Shown here one piece after another: positions 55,831 through 64,000 of a stretch of DNA of 64,000 bases. This stretch comes from Maribacter sp. PR1 (lineage in GTDB: Bacteria > Bacteroidota > Bacteroidia > Flavobacteriales > Flavobacteriaceae). The DNA lies in NCBI RefSeq assembly GCF_028464145.1, contig NZ_JAQPCG010000007.1, forward strand, positions 326,345-390,344, written 5' to 3'. Made by a program: the position numbers and the translations under genes. Under the pieces are notes generated by a model. That model worked only from the letters and a program-made list of their open reading frames with translations. It was not told the DNA's origin and did not search any database. The number at the start of each line of letters is the position of its first letter. Within the stretch, counting starts at the first letter, position 1.

Positions 55831-57245
55831 CCCTCGTTTTGCACCAATTTTGGATTTGCATCTAAATTGATCTGAGGAATTGGGAACAATACATGAAACG
55901 TTTGGGCAAGCTTACCTCTTTCAACAGCTTTAGATATGAATACATCTTGTCTAAGCTGGTCTTCCCTTCCTTTGCCTTCCCAGAAAAATTCTCTTTTTCT
56001 TTCATCCAATATGAAACTCTTCAAACTTTGTTTTGAAAAATCAGCAAGTGAGATTTCACTTGCTCCGGCTCTGCTGCGAACCTGATTTATCAAATCGATT
56101 GATTCTTGAACAGGTCCGTTGAGTTCGTTCAAAGCCTCAGCTCTCGATAACAAAATATCTGAGTAACGAATATCAGGGATGTCGTTTCCTTGCCCATCTC
56201 CCGATCCATTGGGATCCATGGGATATTTAGCAGGAAAAGAACGGTCGTTGCCAAAAAGCTGAATCTCATCCCCGGCCGTATTGGTGTATTCAGTAACAAT
56301 CAAGTTTTTCCTAGCATCATTATCCTCGAACGATAATACAAATTCATCTTCAAAAAATATGATGACCGGATACAGCCTAAGGTCTCCCGGTCTAGGAAAA
56401 TCACTTGGGTAAGTGAGCGCATTTATTTGGTTGCCAGCATCAGGAGCTACGTGAGGCAGTGCCCATACCATTTCATCATTGATTTCATTGTCCAAACTGA
56501 AAACTTCTTCGTAATCGGGCAAAAGTTCATAAACCCCCAAAGAGATGATTTCGTTTGCCTTTTCCGCACTTTTCTGCCATTCTTTGGTATTCAAATAATG
56601 TTTGCATAAGGTGCCAAGCGCAGCTCCTTTGGTCGCCCTACCTTCTTCAATTGCTCTAATTGGAAGGTTTGTTGACGCAAAAATCAATTCTTGTTCGATG
56701 AACGATTCTATTTCGGCCTCTGTACTTCTGGGTAGTAAAAGGTCTTCGTTAAATAAATCCTTATACAAGGGCACTGGGCCAAAAAGGTTATATAGCTTAG
56801 AATAGCTATACCCTCTAATAAAGCGAGCCTCGGCGGTAATCAGAGTTTTGAAATCTTCACTAAATGGGCCATTGTCAATATTGCTCAACACCACGTTTGC
56901 ATCTCTGATAGCTGCATAATATAGGTCCCACTGCCCTAAAATATGTCTATTATTGCTGTCCCATGTGAAATCGGAAAGCTGCCTATAAAATATTTCAATG
57001 CTCCCGTTTAAGCTTGACACTTCTCCCGAAGAAAGTCCCGATAATGCATAAATACCTTGCTGGGGTATGCCGGGTTGCACTTGTATTGAACTGTATGCGG
57101 AACCAAGCAACGACCTAATTCCTTTCTCAGTGGCCAAAAATGTTTCGGGTTCCAGTTCGGAGAATGTTTCTTCCTCCAAGATATCAGTGCACGATGCCGA
57201 TAGGGCCAGCACCGCAATTCCATAGTATTTATATAGTGATTTCAT
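55824..57245 (-). CDS. SusD/RagB-family glycan-binding outer-membrane lipoprotein
   Basis: A 473-residue surface lipoprotein (ALSASCTD lipobox) of the SusD fold. TPR-like helices early (FIRGYSYSKLYNLFGPVPLY, GRATKGAALGTLCKHYLNTK) are followed by the variable glycan-binding region. The C-terminal signature is PDIRYSDILLSRAEALNELN ... LINQVRSRAGA ... ILDERKREFFWEGKGREDQL. It pairs with the SusC channel encoded 16 bases upstream to capture and import an oligosaccharide. The ATG at 57245 is chosen over a TTG nine codons upstream. Confidence 0.95.
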   Translation of the reverse strand: MKSLYKYYGIAVLALSASCTDILEEETFSELEPETFLATEKGIRSLLGSAYSSIQVQPGIPQQGIYALSGLSSGEVSSLNGSIEIFYRQLSDFTWDSNNRHILGQWDLYYAAIRDANVVLSNIDNGPFSEDFKTLITAEARFIRGYSYSKLYNLFGPVPLYKDLFNEDLLLPRSTEAEIESFIEQELIFASTNLPIRAIEEGRATKGAALGTLCKHYLNTKEWQKSAEKANEIISLGVYELLPDYEEVFSLDNEINDEMVWALPHVAPDAGNQINALTYPSDFPRPGDLRLYPVIIFFEDEFVLSFEDNDARKNLIVTEYTNTAGDEIQLFGNDRSFPAKYPMDPNGSGDGQGNDIPDIRYSDILLSRAEALNELNGPVQESIDLINQVRSRAGASEISLADFSKQSLKSFILDERKREFFWEGKGREDQLRQDVFISKAVERGKLAQTFHVLFPIPQINLDANPKLVQNEGY

Positions 57246-57261
57246 ATTAGTAAATTTAATT

Positions 57262-60200
57262 TTATAATCCAATGTTTACACCCAAAATCCAGCTGCTTGC
57301 CAAGGGGTAGCTGCTATAGTCAACCTTGGTGTTATTTCTTCCAAAGGAATTGGCCTCTGGATCGAAACCTGAATAATCTGTTATGGTCAACAAGTTTTGT
57401 CCTGTCAAATAGAGCTTTAAAGAAGACAAGAACTTTATGTTGTCAACAGGTACTTGATAGCTGATGTTTATGCTTTTTAACCTTATATAGGACGCGTCTT
57501 CGACAACCAGTGAATTGACCCTTCCTCCACCGTATGATGAAGGATTGGTACCCGAAGGCCATATAGTGTTTGTGTTTTGGGGAGTCCATCTATCCAAGTA
57601 TTGATGTGCATATCTGTTCAACCTAAACGTACCAGGATAGAGGCTTTGAATGGCATTGACATTTAAGAGCTCAACCCCCTCTTGACCTTGTATGAAAATA
57701 TCCAGGGTCAAGCCCTTATAACTGAAACTGTTGTTTATCCCATATGTAAAATCAGGAAATGGATCCCCTAAAATGATTTGGTCATCGGGGTCGATTGTGC
57801 CATCTTGATCAGCATCTCTAAAGATTGGAAATCCAGGTTGTGCTGTAGGTTGCGGCGAATTGGCAATGTCATCGCCTTCTTGAAAAATGCCCGTTACCTC
57901 ATAGCCGAAATAGGATGCCAACGGCTCACCTCTCCTGATTATGGCATTGTTTCCAATATCAGCTATGTTTCCCGTGGGAATCTCATCTATTCTGCCCAAA
58001 TCGGATACTTCATTTTTGATCATAGAAAAATTTACTGCGGTAGTCCACATAAAGTCGGGTGAAGATACATTTATGCTGTTGATCAATGCCTCGAAACCTT
58101 TGTTCTGTATTTTTCCGACATTCGATAAGATAGAATTAAAGCCGGATGCCGAAGGTAAAGGCAAGTCAAAGAGTAAATCTCTTGTGTTTTTGACAAAAAA
58201 GTCTACCGAGGTACGTAGCCTTCCTTTTAGTATAGACATATCCAAACCAATATTGAGCTGTTCTGTAGTCTCCCACTTCAAATCGGGATTTGAAATCCTT
58301 GAAGGTCTTGTGGTGGTAATAGGTTGATTATCAAAAACGGCGTTTGTACTACTGCTGAAAGTAAGTAAGGAACTGTAGTTGCCTATTTCTTGATTGCCCG
58401 TCTGACCCCAACTCGCCCTAAGTTTCAGTTCCTCAAAAAAATCAGGTACAAAGACTTCATTTGAAAGTTTCCAACCAAAAGCTGCCGAAGGAAAATAACC
58501 GAATTTGTTATTCTCTCCAAAACGAGAAGAACCGTCAGTTCGAACCGTTGCCGTAAAGAGATAGCGATCCATAAGATTATAGTTAAATCTTGCTAGGTAC
58601 GAGGTTAGCACATTTTCTTCTTTCAGGCTTCTTAGGTTGTCATTTCCAGTGTCCCCCAATGATAGATTGTTGGTTTCTATTATATCATCAGGAAAACCTC
58701 CAATGGTTCCCGAAAATTCCCTCACACTGAAATCTTGATAGGTAGCACCGGCCAAAACGCTCAAATTACTTTCAGAACCAAACTTCTTATTATAATTCAT
58801 GGTAAATTCAACGAGGTTGCTGTTGCGTTCTAATGTCGAGACATTGGCAACCCCGCCCTGTGCCCTTCCGTTCACGGTCAAAGTAGAGTTATAAACATCT
58901 CTTCGGGAGTTCGACCTATCTGACCCAAAACTTAGTTTGGCATTCAATAAATTACTGATTTCATACTGAAAGTATATATTCCCGAGTGTGCGGTTTGTGA
59001 GGTTTTCGCTCAACACACCCTCAACTAAGCTCAAAGGGTTGTTCACGGTCAATTGGGAAGATTCGCTGAAATTGCCATTCTCATCAAATACCTGTTCAGT
59101 GGGGTCATATGAAAGTGCTGAAAAAATGGGCCCCGAACTGTAATTGAATCCAACGCCATCAACACTATTTTTGTCCTTGATATGGCTTGTATTAAGATTG
59201 AGGCCCATTCTGACCTTGTTGCCAAGTGTGCTCTCGTAATTTACTCGGCCGATATATTTTTTAATACCGGTATTTTTGACCACCCCATCTTGATTGTATT
59301 GGTTTAAAGAGACAAAAAACTTGGAATTTTCACTTCCTCCTGAAATTGATAAATTTCTATTTTGTATAATGGCTGTTCTGAAAATTTGGTCCTGCCAATC
59401 AGTACCGGCACCTATTTGTTGGATGTCTACTTGGGTGAACACAGGCTCATTGCCATTGTCTACAGCAATACCGTTGATAACATCAATATATTCTGATGCA
59501 GAGAGAAGATTTATTCTATTGTGAACTTGCTGAAACCCTACCGATTCATCATAATTTACGGTCAGTCTTTGTGCTGACCCCTTTTTGGTTGTAATCAAGA
59601 CAACTCCATTGGCGCCCCTAGACCCATAGATTGCTGTTGCTGATGCGTCTTTTAGAATTTCAATAGATTCTACATCTTGGGGGTTCAAGGTATTTAAGGG
59701 GTTCCTAGGGTTTACGTTGGTGCCCATACCCGTATTGGGGTCAGATCCAGAAAGCCCTTGTGAATTGTCGATTGGAAAACCATCGATGACGTACAATGGC
59801 TCATTGCCAGCTGATATAGAACTTGCACCTCGCACCCTAATGGAAATTCCTCCTCCAGGTTCCGCACTTGTCTGGCTTATCTGTACTCCTGCTGCTCTGC
59901 CCACCAGCAACTGATCAACGGACACATTGGTACCGGGATTAAGGTCATCACTCTTCAAAGAACTCAAGGCACCGGTAAAATCACTCTTACGTTGGGTACC
60001 ATAGCCGACAACAACCACTTCATCAAGGCCTGCGGCACTCTCCTCTAATATGATATCGAAACTGGTTCTTCCATTTACCTCGATTTCTTTTTTTGCAAAC
60101 CCTATATAAGAAATCACCAAGGTGGCATTTTCATTGGTGACCTCCAACGAAAAATTACCATCAAAGTCAGATTGCGTTCCATTCGCGGTACCCTTTTCTA

Positions 60201-60684
60201 CAATGCTAGCACCCGGCAATGGTTGTCCATTACCATCTTTGACCGATCCAGAAACCAATTCCTGGAACAGAAGAATACTTGTCTTCATAGGTAATGGCAT
60301 TTTGGGTGTTGATTCCAACTTATTTGCTACCCCATGTAGGATTATTTGTTTCTTAAACACTTTAAAACCCAACCCTTCACCTTCAAACAATTTTGTTAAA
60401 ACCGATGGCAAGGGTTCTTTTATTGCCTCAATTGAAACCTTGCGATCAAGGTCCACATCTCGTCGGTTCAATAAGAACTTAAAATCAGATATAGCCTCTA
60501 TTTCCTGAATCACATCGGCAATAGTGACATTTTGCATATTCAAGGAAATCTTTTTGTTCTGTGAATAAGAATTCGCATTGATTTGGAATAGGGTAAGAAT
60601 TAAGAAAAGTATGGTTAGTTTCATTTTCAACTTTGATAGCGAAATATGCTTACGCAAATTGTTTGGTTCTATGAATTTTTTCAT
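57262..60684 (-). CDS. SusC/RagA TonB-dependent outer-membrane transporter with STN signalling domain
   Basis: A 1140-residue transporter. A signal sequence is followed by an STN domain (about residues 50-112: KISLNMQNVTIADVIQEIEA, FKFLLNRRDVDLDRKVSIEA) and a carboxypeptidase-D-like repeat (SGSVKDGNGQPLPGASIVEK). A TonB-box region and plug come next (LDEVVVVGYGTQRKSDFTGA, ISIRVRGASSISAGNEPLYV), then a 22-strand barrel. The STN domain marks it as a signal transducer that contacts the FecR anti-sigma protein, whose gene precedes it by 122 bases. Confidence 0.95.
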   Translation of the reverse strand: MKKFIEPNNLRKHISLSKLKMKLTILFLILTLFQINANSYSQNKKISLNMQNVTIADVIQEIEAISDFKFLLNRRDVDLDRKVSIEAIKEPLPSVLTKLFEGEGLGFKVFKKQIILHGVANKLESTPKMPLPMKTSILLFQELVSGSVKDGNGQPLPGASIVEKGTANGTQSDFDGNFSLEVTNENATLVISYIGFAKKEIEVNGRTSFDIILEESAAGLDEVVVVGYGTQRKSDFTGALSSLKSDDLNPGTNVSVDQLLVGRAAGVQISQTSAEPGGGISIRVRGASSISAGNEPLYVIDGFPIDNSQGLSGSDPNTGMGTNVNPRNPLNTLNPQDVESIEILKDASATAIYGSRGANGVVLITTKKGSAQRLTVNYDESVGFQQVHNRINLLSASEYIDVINGIAVDNGNEPVFTQVDIQQIGAGTDWQDQIFRTAIIQNRNLSISGGSENSKFFVSLNQYNQDGVVKNTGIKKYIGRVNYESTLGNKVRMGLNLNTSHIKDKNSVDGVGFNYSSGPIFSALSYDPTEQVFDENGNFSESSQLTVNNPLSLVEGVLSENLTNRTLGNIYFQYEISNLLNAKLSFGSDRSNSRRDVYNSTLTVNGRAQGGVANVSTLERNSNLVEFTMNYNKKFGSESNLSVLAGATYQDFSVREFSGTIGGFPDDIIETNNLSLGDTGNDNLRSLKEENVLTSYLARFNYNLMDRYLFTATVRTDGSSRFGENNKFGYFPSAAFGWKLSNEVFVPDFFEELKLRASWGQTGNQEIGNYSSLLTFSSSTNAVFDNQPITTTRPSRISNPDLKWETTEQLNIGLDMSILKGRLRTSVDFFVKNTRDLLFDLPLPSASGFNSILSNVGKIQNKGFEALINSINVSSPDFMWTTAVNFSMIKNEVSDLGRIDEIPTGNIADIGNNAIIRRGEPLASYFGYEVTGIFQEGDDIANSPQPTAQPGFPIFRDADQDGTIDPDDQIILGDPFPDFTYGINNSFSYKGLTLDIFIQGQEGVELLNVNAIQSLYPGTFRLNRYAHQYLDRWTPQNTNTIWPSGTNPSSYGGGRVNSLVVEDASYIRLKSINISYQVPVDNIKFLSSLKLYLTGQNLLTITDYSGFDPEANSFGRNNTKVDYSSYPLASSWILGVNIGL

Positions 60685-60727
60685 AATTTCGAGTTAGTTA
60701 TTTAATTTTTATAAATCTTTTTACCGA

Positions 60728-60770
60728 ACCGGAAAATGCTGGCACATTTTTCGGTTTTTTATTTGAAGAG
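60728..60770. promoter_or_regulatory. hairpin in the fecR-susC intergenic region
   Basis: An 11-bp stem with one mismatch (ACCGGAAAATG / CATTTTTCGGT) and a 6-base loop. The T run lies on the plus-strand side only, so for the minus-strand operon it is a stem without U-tract, placed about 45 bases upstream of susC. Confidence 0.45.
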
Positions 60771-60806
60771 GCTATTTATTGTTTTGCATAACGTCTTTTT
60801 TTTGGA

Positions 60807-61958
60807 TTATTCAATAATTATTTCGTTGTTTACAATTTTGTAATCCATATCATAGCTCCTACTGAATGATTGCAACACTTCATCAATAGATTCTATATCA
60901 AAAGAGGCATCAAAACGCTGTTGGTCTAAATCACCGTTCAGATTTTTAATGGTTACGTTATACTTTCTCTCCAAAGCATGTCTAATACTCTTGAAAGTGG
61001 CAAACCTGAAGATCAATTTATCCTGCATCCATGCCGTATGAATATAGGTATCTACACTTTCGATAGACATTTTTTGGGTTTTCTTGTTCCATTTACCCAT
61101 TTTCCCTGGTTTGAGCTTAATTGACTGATAGTCTATCATTTTACGGTTCTTGATTTCAACTGACCCTTCTACAAGAACTGTTTGGATTTCGGGATTCTCT
61201 GGATAATAAGATATATTGAACATAGTACCCAATACAACCAGCTCAATTTCATCGGCATGAACTTTAAAGGGGCGGGCGGAATCTTCGGCGACATCAAAGT
61301 AGGCCTCCCCAGATAGGAACACCTGTCTATCTTGCCCCTTTAAAAATTCGACAGGATATTTTAAAGAAGTGCCTGAATTCAAATAAACACGGGTACCGTC
61401 TGAAAGAACCACATTAAACCGCTTGCCGTAGGGAACACGGATAGTATTGTAGGATAATGATTTTAAATTATGCGTATGTAAATAGACCAGCTGTGCACCA
61501 TTTTGCTTACCAAGTACCTTACCATCTTTACTACGGATTATTTTACTTCCTTCCTCCGATAATGGTTGAACATCCCCGTTACTAGTTTCAATGATCACTG
61601 ATTGTCCTATATTTAGGGGTTCCTGATGTCCACTCCTATCTAGATGATCTTTTAGAATATTATATCCAAGACCTAATAACAGTATGCCCACGGATGCATA
61701 TGCCATAAGTTTCCTGGCCGTTTGTTTCATTAATCTTGTTTTATCCTTTTTAATCTCACTTAAAAGGTTCTTCTTTATTTTTTCGACATCAGGTTTGTTC
61801 AAGGAAATAGTAATTTTATAATGGGATTGTATATATTTTTGAAATTTTTTTTGATTTTTAGGCTCCATAATCCATTGAGACAGTTGATCCAATTCTCCTG
61901 ATGTTGACTCGTTGAGGAGGTATTTAACAATATGATTTTCAATCTTGGAACTTACCAC
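60807..61958 (-). CDS. FecR-family anti-sigma/regulator protein
   Basis: A 383-residue inner-membrane protein. The N-terminal cytoplasmic sigma-binding part (about residues 1-80) is followed by one membrane helix (KLMAYASVGILLLGLGYNIL), a periplasmic FecR domain (TIRVPYGKRFNVVLSDGTRVYLNSGTSLKYP, RQVFLSGEAYFDVAEDSARPF), and a C-terminal DUF4974 module. It receives the signal from the SusC STN domain and controls the ECF sigma. The start is a GTG, since no in-frame ATG is available before an upstream stop. It is divergent from the sigma gene. Confidence 0.93.
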   Translation of the reverse strand: MVSSKIENHIVKYLLNESTSGELDQLSQWIMEPKNQKKFQKYIQSHYKITISLNKPDVEKIKKNLLSEIKKDKTRLMKQTARKLMAYASVGILLLGLGYNILKDHLDRSGHQEPLNIGQSVIIETSNGDVQPLSEEGSKIIRSKDGKVLGKQNGAQLVYLHTHNLKSLSYNTIRVPYGKRFNVVLSDGTRVYLNSGTSLKYPVEFLKGQDRQVFLSGEAYFDVAEDSARPFKVHADEIELVVLGTMFNISYYPENPEIQTVLVEGSVEIKNRKMIDYQSIKLKPGKMGKWNKKTQKMSIESVDTYIHTAWMQDKLIFRFATFKSIRHALERKYNVTIKNLNGDLDQQRFDASFDIESIDEVLQSFSRSYDMDYKIVNNEIIIE

Positions 61959-62083
61959 AACAATTCACATTTATGTAATGAAGACAAATCCATTTGATAA
62001 AACCCTAACTTAATATCAATATTTTTTTCATATTTGTAATATTTCACATCCTTTATTAAAGGAAATAAATTCTTTGATTTTTT

Positions 62084-62677
62084 ATGAAGTATTCAGATGA
62101 GAGACTGCTAATCGAAGGCTTGAAGGCAGGAACCGAGGATGCCTACATCTGTTTAGTAGATAGATATAGTAGAAGGCTATTCGGATATTCACTTACGTTG
62201 GCCAACGACCATGCAATGGCCGAGGATATATTACAAAATGTATTCTTGCGTACATGGGAGAAAAGACGGAAATTGAATGTTACGACCTCTCTGCAGAATT
62301 ATCTATTCCGATCTATCCACAATGAATTTATAAACCAATACAAAAAACGGCAGTCCAACTTGTTGTTGGAACAGAAATATTACGAAAACCTTGAAAAGGC
62401 TGCCAGAACGGAGGACTATAGTAGGCTGGAAAAATTAATCGTATTAGTAATCAGAGAAATTGAGAAATTACCCCCGAAATGTCAAGAGGTTTTTAATTTG
62501 AGCCGAAGAGAAGGTCTGACAAATTTAGAAATATCGAACCATCTCAATATATCGGTAAAAACTGTGGAAGCACAGATTACCAAAGCATTTGGTATACTTC
62601 GAAAAAACCTTGGAGAAAAATATTCTGGGATTCTTGTTCTCATATTGGGAAAACGTTTAAAATTGCCGTTGAACTAA
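62084..62677 (+). CDS. ECF-type RNA polymerase sigma factor of the Bacteroidota SusC/FecR group
   Basis: A 197-residue sigma-70 with region 2 (AYICLVDRYSRRLFGYSLTL, MAEDILQNVFLRTWEKR, SLQNYLFRSIHNEFINQYKK) and region 4 (EIEKLPPKCQEVFNLSRREG, TNLEISNHLNISVKTVEAQI), and no region 3. It would direct RNA polymerase to the susCD promoter when freed by FecR. It faces away from fecR across a 125-base gap instead of preceding it on the same strand, the more common layout. Confidence 0.94.
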   Translation: MKYSDERLLIEGLKAGTEDAYICLVDRYSRRLFGYSLTLANDHAMAEDILQNVFLRTWEKRRKLNVTTSLQNYLFRSIHNEFINQYKKRQSNLLLEQKYYENLEKAARTEDYSRLEKLIVLVIREIEKLPPKCQEVFNLSRREGLTNLEISNHLNISVKTVEAQITKAFGILRKNLGEKYSGILVLILGKRLKLPLN

Positions 62678-62797
62678 AAATACCCTAAGTTGATTAGGTT
62701 CAAAGAAAGAAACACTTTCAAAGTTTGAACAGAATAACAGAAAAGTACAATGAATATCAATTGAGTGACAACAAAATTTATGACTTGTTTGCATATT

Positions 62798-63610
62798 CTA
62801 ATTTTTCAATAACTCTGATATTTTTTCTCCAAATTTAATGCCTAAATTAATTTGTCCGTTTGAAGAATAATGAATGTCATCGTTCAGTTTTTCGAGACTA
62901 TCCGTATCAATGAAGTAAGTATTTGGTATTTCTTCACTAATGCGAATTTGTGCATCAACGACATTGTCTAATGCTGGGAACCAAGCTTTGGGTGGATTAA
63001 TCTTCCCAAAAATTATAGGCATCTCTTGGTTTTCATAATCTATTCTAACCGAATTGATTAATTTTTCAAAGTTGCCATAATAATCTTTACCAGCCTCAGG
63101 AATTCGAGCATCACGTTCTCCCTGCATCCAAATTAGAGCTTTGACTTTTGCATTGAGCCCCTCAGTGAGACTATCTGTGAGTTTTATCAACCTATTGTAC
63201 ATGCTACCGAATTGAGGATTCCCCGTTATTTCAGCCTTATCTTTACTGTAGTTGGGTGCCCAGTCCAATAATGAAGCTCCGCCAATTGCATATTTGATCA
63301 AAATAAATTTTTTGTTCGGATTGTTTTTGCTCAATTGCATAGAAATTCCAATTTCTGGTCCAAAATTATCTTTTGGGTTTATCAAGCCGGGACTTAGACC
63401 AAAATCGAAAAAAGAAATATTGGAAAACATCATTTCATCCAAATCAATTTGTTTTCCTCTCCCAACCATATTTGATTGGCCACCCATCAATATAACACAG
63501 TATTGTTCATCTTTGGATAAATTCTCAGCGTACTTAACCTTTAAATCTTGAGAATAGCCATACAAAACTGGTAACAATGTCAAAATAATAAATAGTCTTA
63601 ATGCCATCAT
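62798..63610 (-). CDS. secreted SASA-family carbohydrate esterase (sialate O-acetylesterase-like)
   Basis: A 270-residue SGNH-type esterase with a signal peptide (LLPVLYGYSQ). Motifs are LMGGQSNMVGRG (nucleophile Ser46), FGPEIGISMQLSK, GGASLLDW, MQGERDA and the terminal DDIHYSSNGQ (Asp/His pair near 244-247). Such enzymes remove acetyl groups from sugars (xylan, sialic acid or algal glycans), which fits a neighbouring Sus-type uptake locus. The frame could start at either of two adjacent Met codons. Confidence 0.88.
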   Translation of the reverse strand: MMALRLFIILTLLPVLYGYSQDLKVKYAENLSKDEQYCVILMGGQSNMVGRGKQIDLDEMMFSNISFFDFGLSPGLINPKDNFGPEIGISMQLSKNNPNKKFILIKYAIGGASLLDWAPNYSKDKAEITGNPQFGSMYNRLIKLTDSLTEGLNAKVKALIWMQGERDARIPEAGKDYYGNFEKLINSVRIDYENQEMPIIFGKINPPKAWFPALDNVVDAQIRISEEIPNTYFIDTDSLEKLNDDIHYSSNGQINLGIKFGEKISELLKN

Positions 63611-63926
63611 AGCATAGTTTGTTTATTACATGTAATCATAATAAATGTATTGTTTTGATTTCTGACAAATATAGCAGAATCTTTCATTTAAGATGAAGTA
63701 AATATTTCTTCATGCACCGTAATCAAATAAAGAATCAGAAAAGCTACAACCTTCCTAAGATAGAAGCCCGTCTTTTTATTGATTCTGAAGAAGTTACCAA
63801 AAGAAATATATGAAAGAGTTTTCAAAGAGGATGCTACTTTATTTTGTTAATCTCTATTACTCCCTGTATGTCTTAAGCAGATTTGAACTTGGACTTGCAA
63901 CAAAAAAATGGACAACCAGTTAAGAG
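63611..63926. other. intergenic region without a gene
   Basis: AT-rich sequence with stops in all frames; nothing recognisable apart from what may be the outer end of the IS3-type element near 63880-63926. Confidence 0.45.
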
Positions 63927-64000
63927 TCATGCCTCTGATGCCTCTGATTTTTGGTTATACATTTCGTTTTCAAATTCCTCTATTGTTTTATAGTCCAATG
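63927..64000 (-). CDS. C-terminus of an IS3-type transposase (OrfB), truncated by window edge
   Basis: On the minus strand the last 23 codons read LDYKTIEEFENEMYNQKSEA followed by a stop. The motif LDYKTIEEFE is the typical C-terminal end of rve/IS3 OrfB transposases (SLNYKTPEEFE-like). The rest lies beyond the window, so whether the copy is intact is not known. Confidence 0.7.
   Translation of the reverse strand, partial: LDYKTIEEFENEMYNQKSEASEA

Noticed and set aside
1..64000. CRISPR arrays, riboswitches, prophage structural genes, replication origin
   Set aside because: I looked for regularly spaced identical repeats, known aptamer cores and phage gene runs and saw none.

Overview
The window looks like chromosomal DNA from a marine-type member of the Flavobacteriaceae (Bacteroidota). 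The DNA is AT-rich. Several genes are preceded by the Bacteroidota -7 box TAnnTTTG rather than a sigma-70 -10/-35 pair. The gene content is typical of the group: the type IX secretion gene porT beside ubiE, a TamL-type lipoprotein, a short primary sigma factor, a YpdA bacillithiol-disulfide reductase, a SusC/SusD pair with an ECF sigma/FecR system, and sulfatases. No genus can be named from sequence inspection alone.

Positions 1-38.9 kb are mostly housekeeping core: a membrane-protein tail, apaG, pruA, a secreted DinB-fold protein, rsmG, an acyl desaturase, an aminotransferase, trkA-trkH, ubiE-porT, an rRNA/tRNA methyltransferase, tamL, fbaA-accD, rpsO-pnp-rpoD, a pullulanase lipoprotein with a VF530 protein and trmL, a beta-propeller/cytochrome c lipoprotein, a large BNR-repeat exoprotein, rpe, a CBS protein, ypdA, and a four-gene RND efflux operon headed by a GbsR/MarR regulator. 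Between 3.27 and 3.87 kb lie decayed copies of both neighbours, the 3' end of rsmG and the dinB-like gene. Their order fits an old tandem duplication.

From about 39.1 to 47.5 kb there is an accessory block. An AraC regulator faces a run of genes on the plus strand: an outer-membrane protein, a hexapeptide acetyltransferase, a cupin lipoprotein, a cyclophilin-like protein, an alpha/beta hydrolase and a two-subunit molybdenum hydroxylase of the isoquinoline-oxidoreductase type. Diverged copies of one hairpin-plus-tRNA-3'-end-like sequence lie on both sides, so the block may be an island.

From 47.5 to 64 kb the DNA alternates between polysaccharide-use genes and dead mobile elements. An istA relic (IS21 type) and an IS481-like relic precede an operon of two sulfatases and a formylglycine-generating enzyme that would activate them. 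A GH3 lipoprotein gene follows, inactivated by a stop, a frameshift and truncation against an IS5 fragment, and then an istB/IS21 end. After that come SusD, SusC (with an STN signalling domain) and FecR on the minus strand, a divergent ECF sigma gene, and a secreted SASA-type esterase. The window ends inside an IS3-type transposase. The whole reads as a sulfated-glycan utilisation locus eroded and rearranged by insertion sequences.
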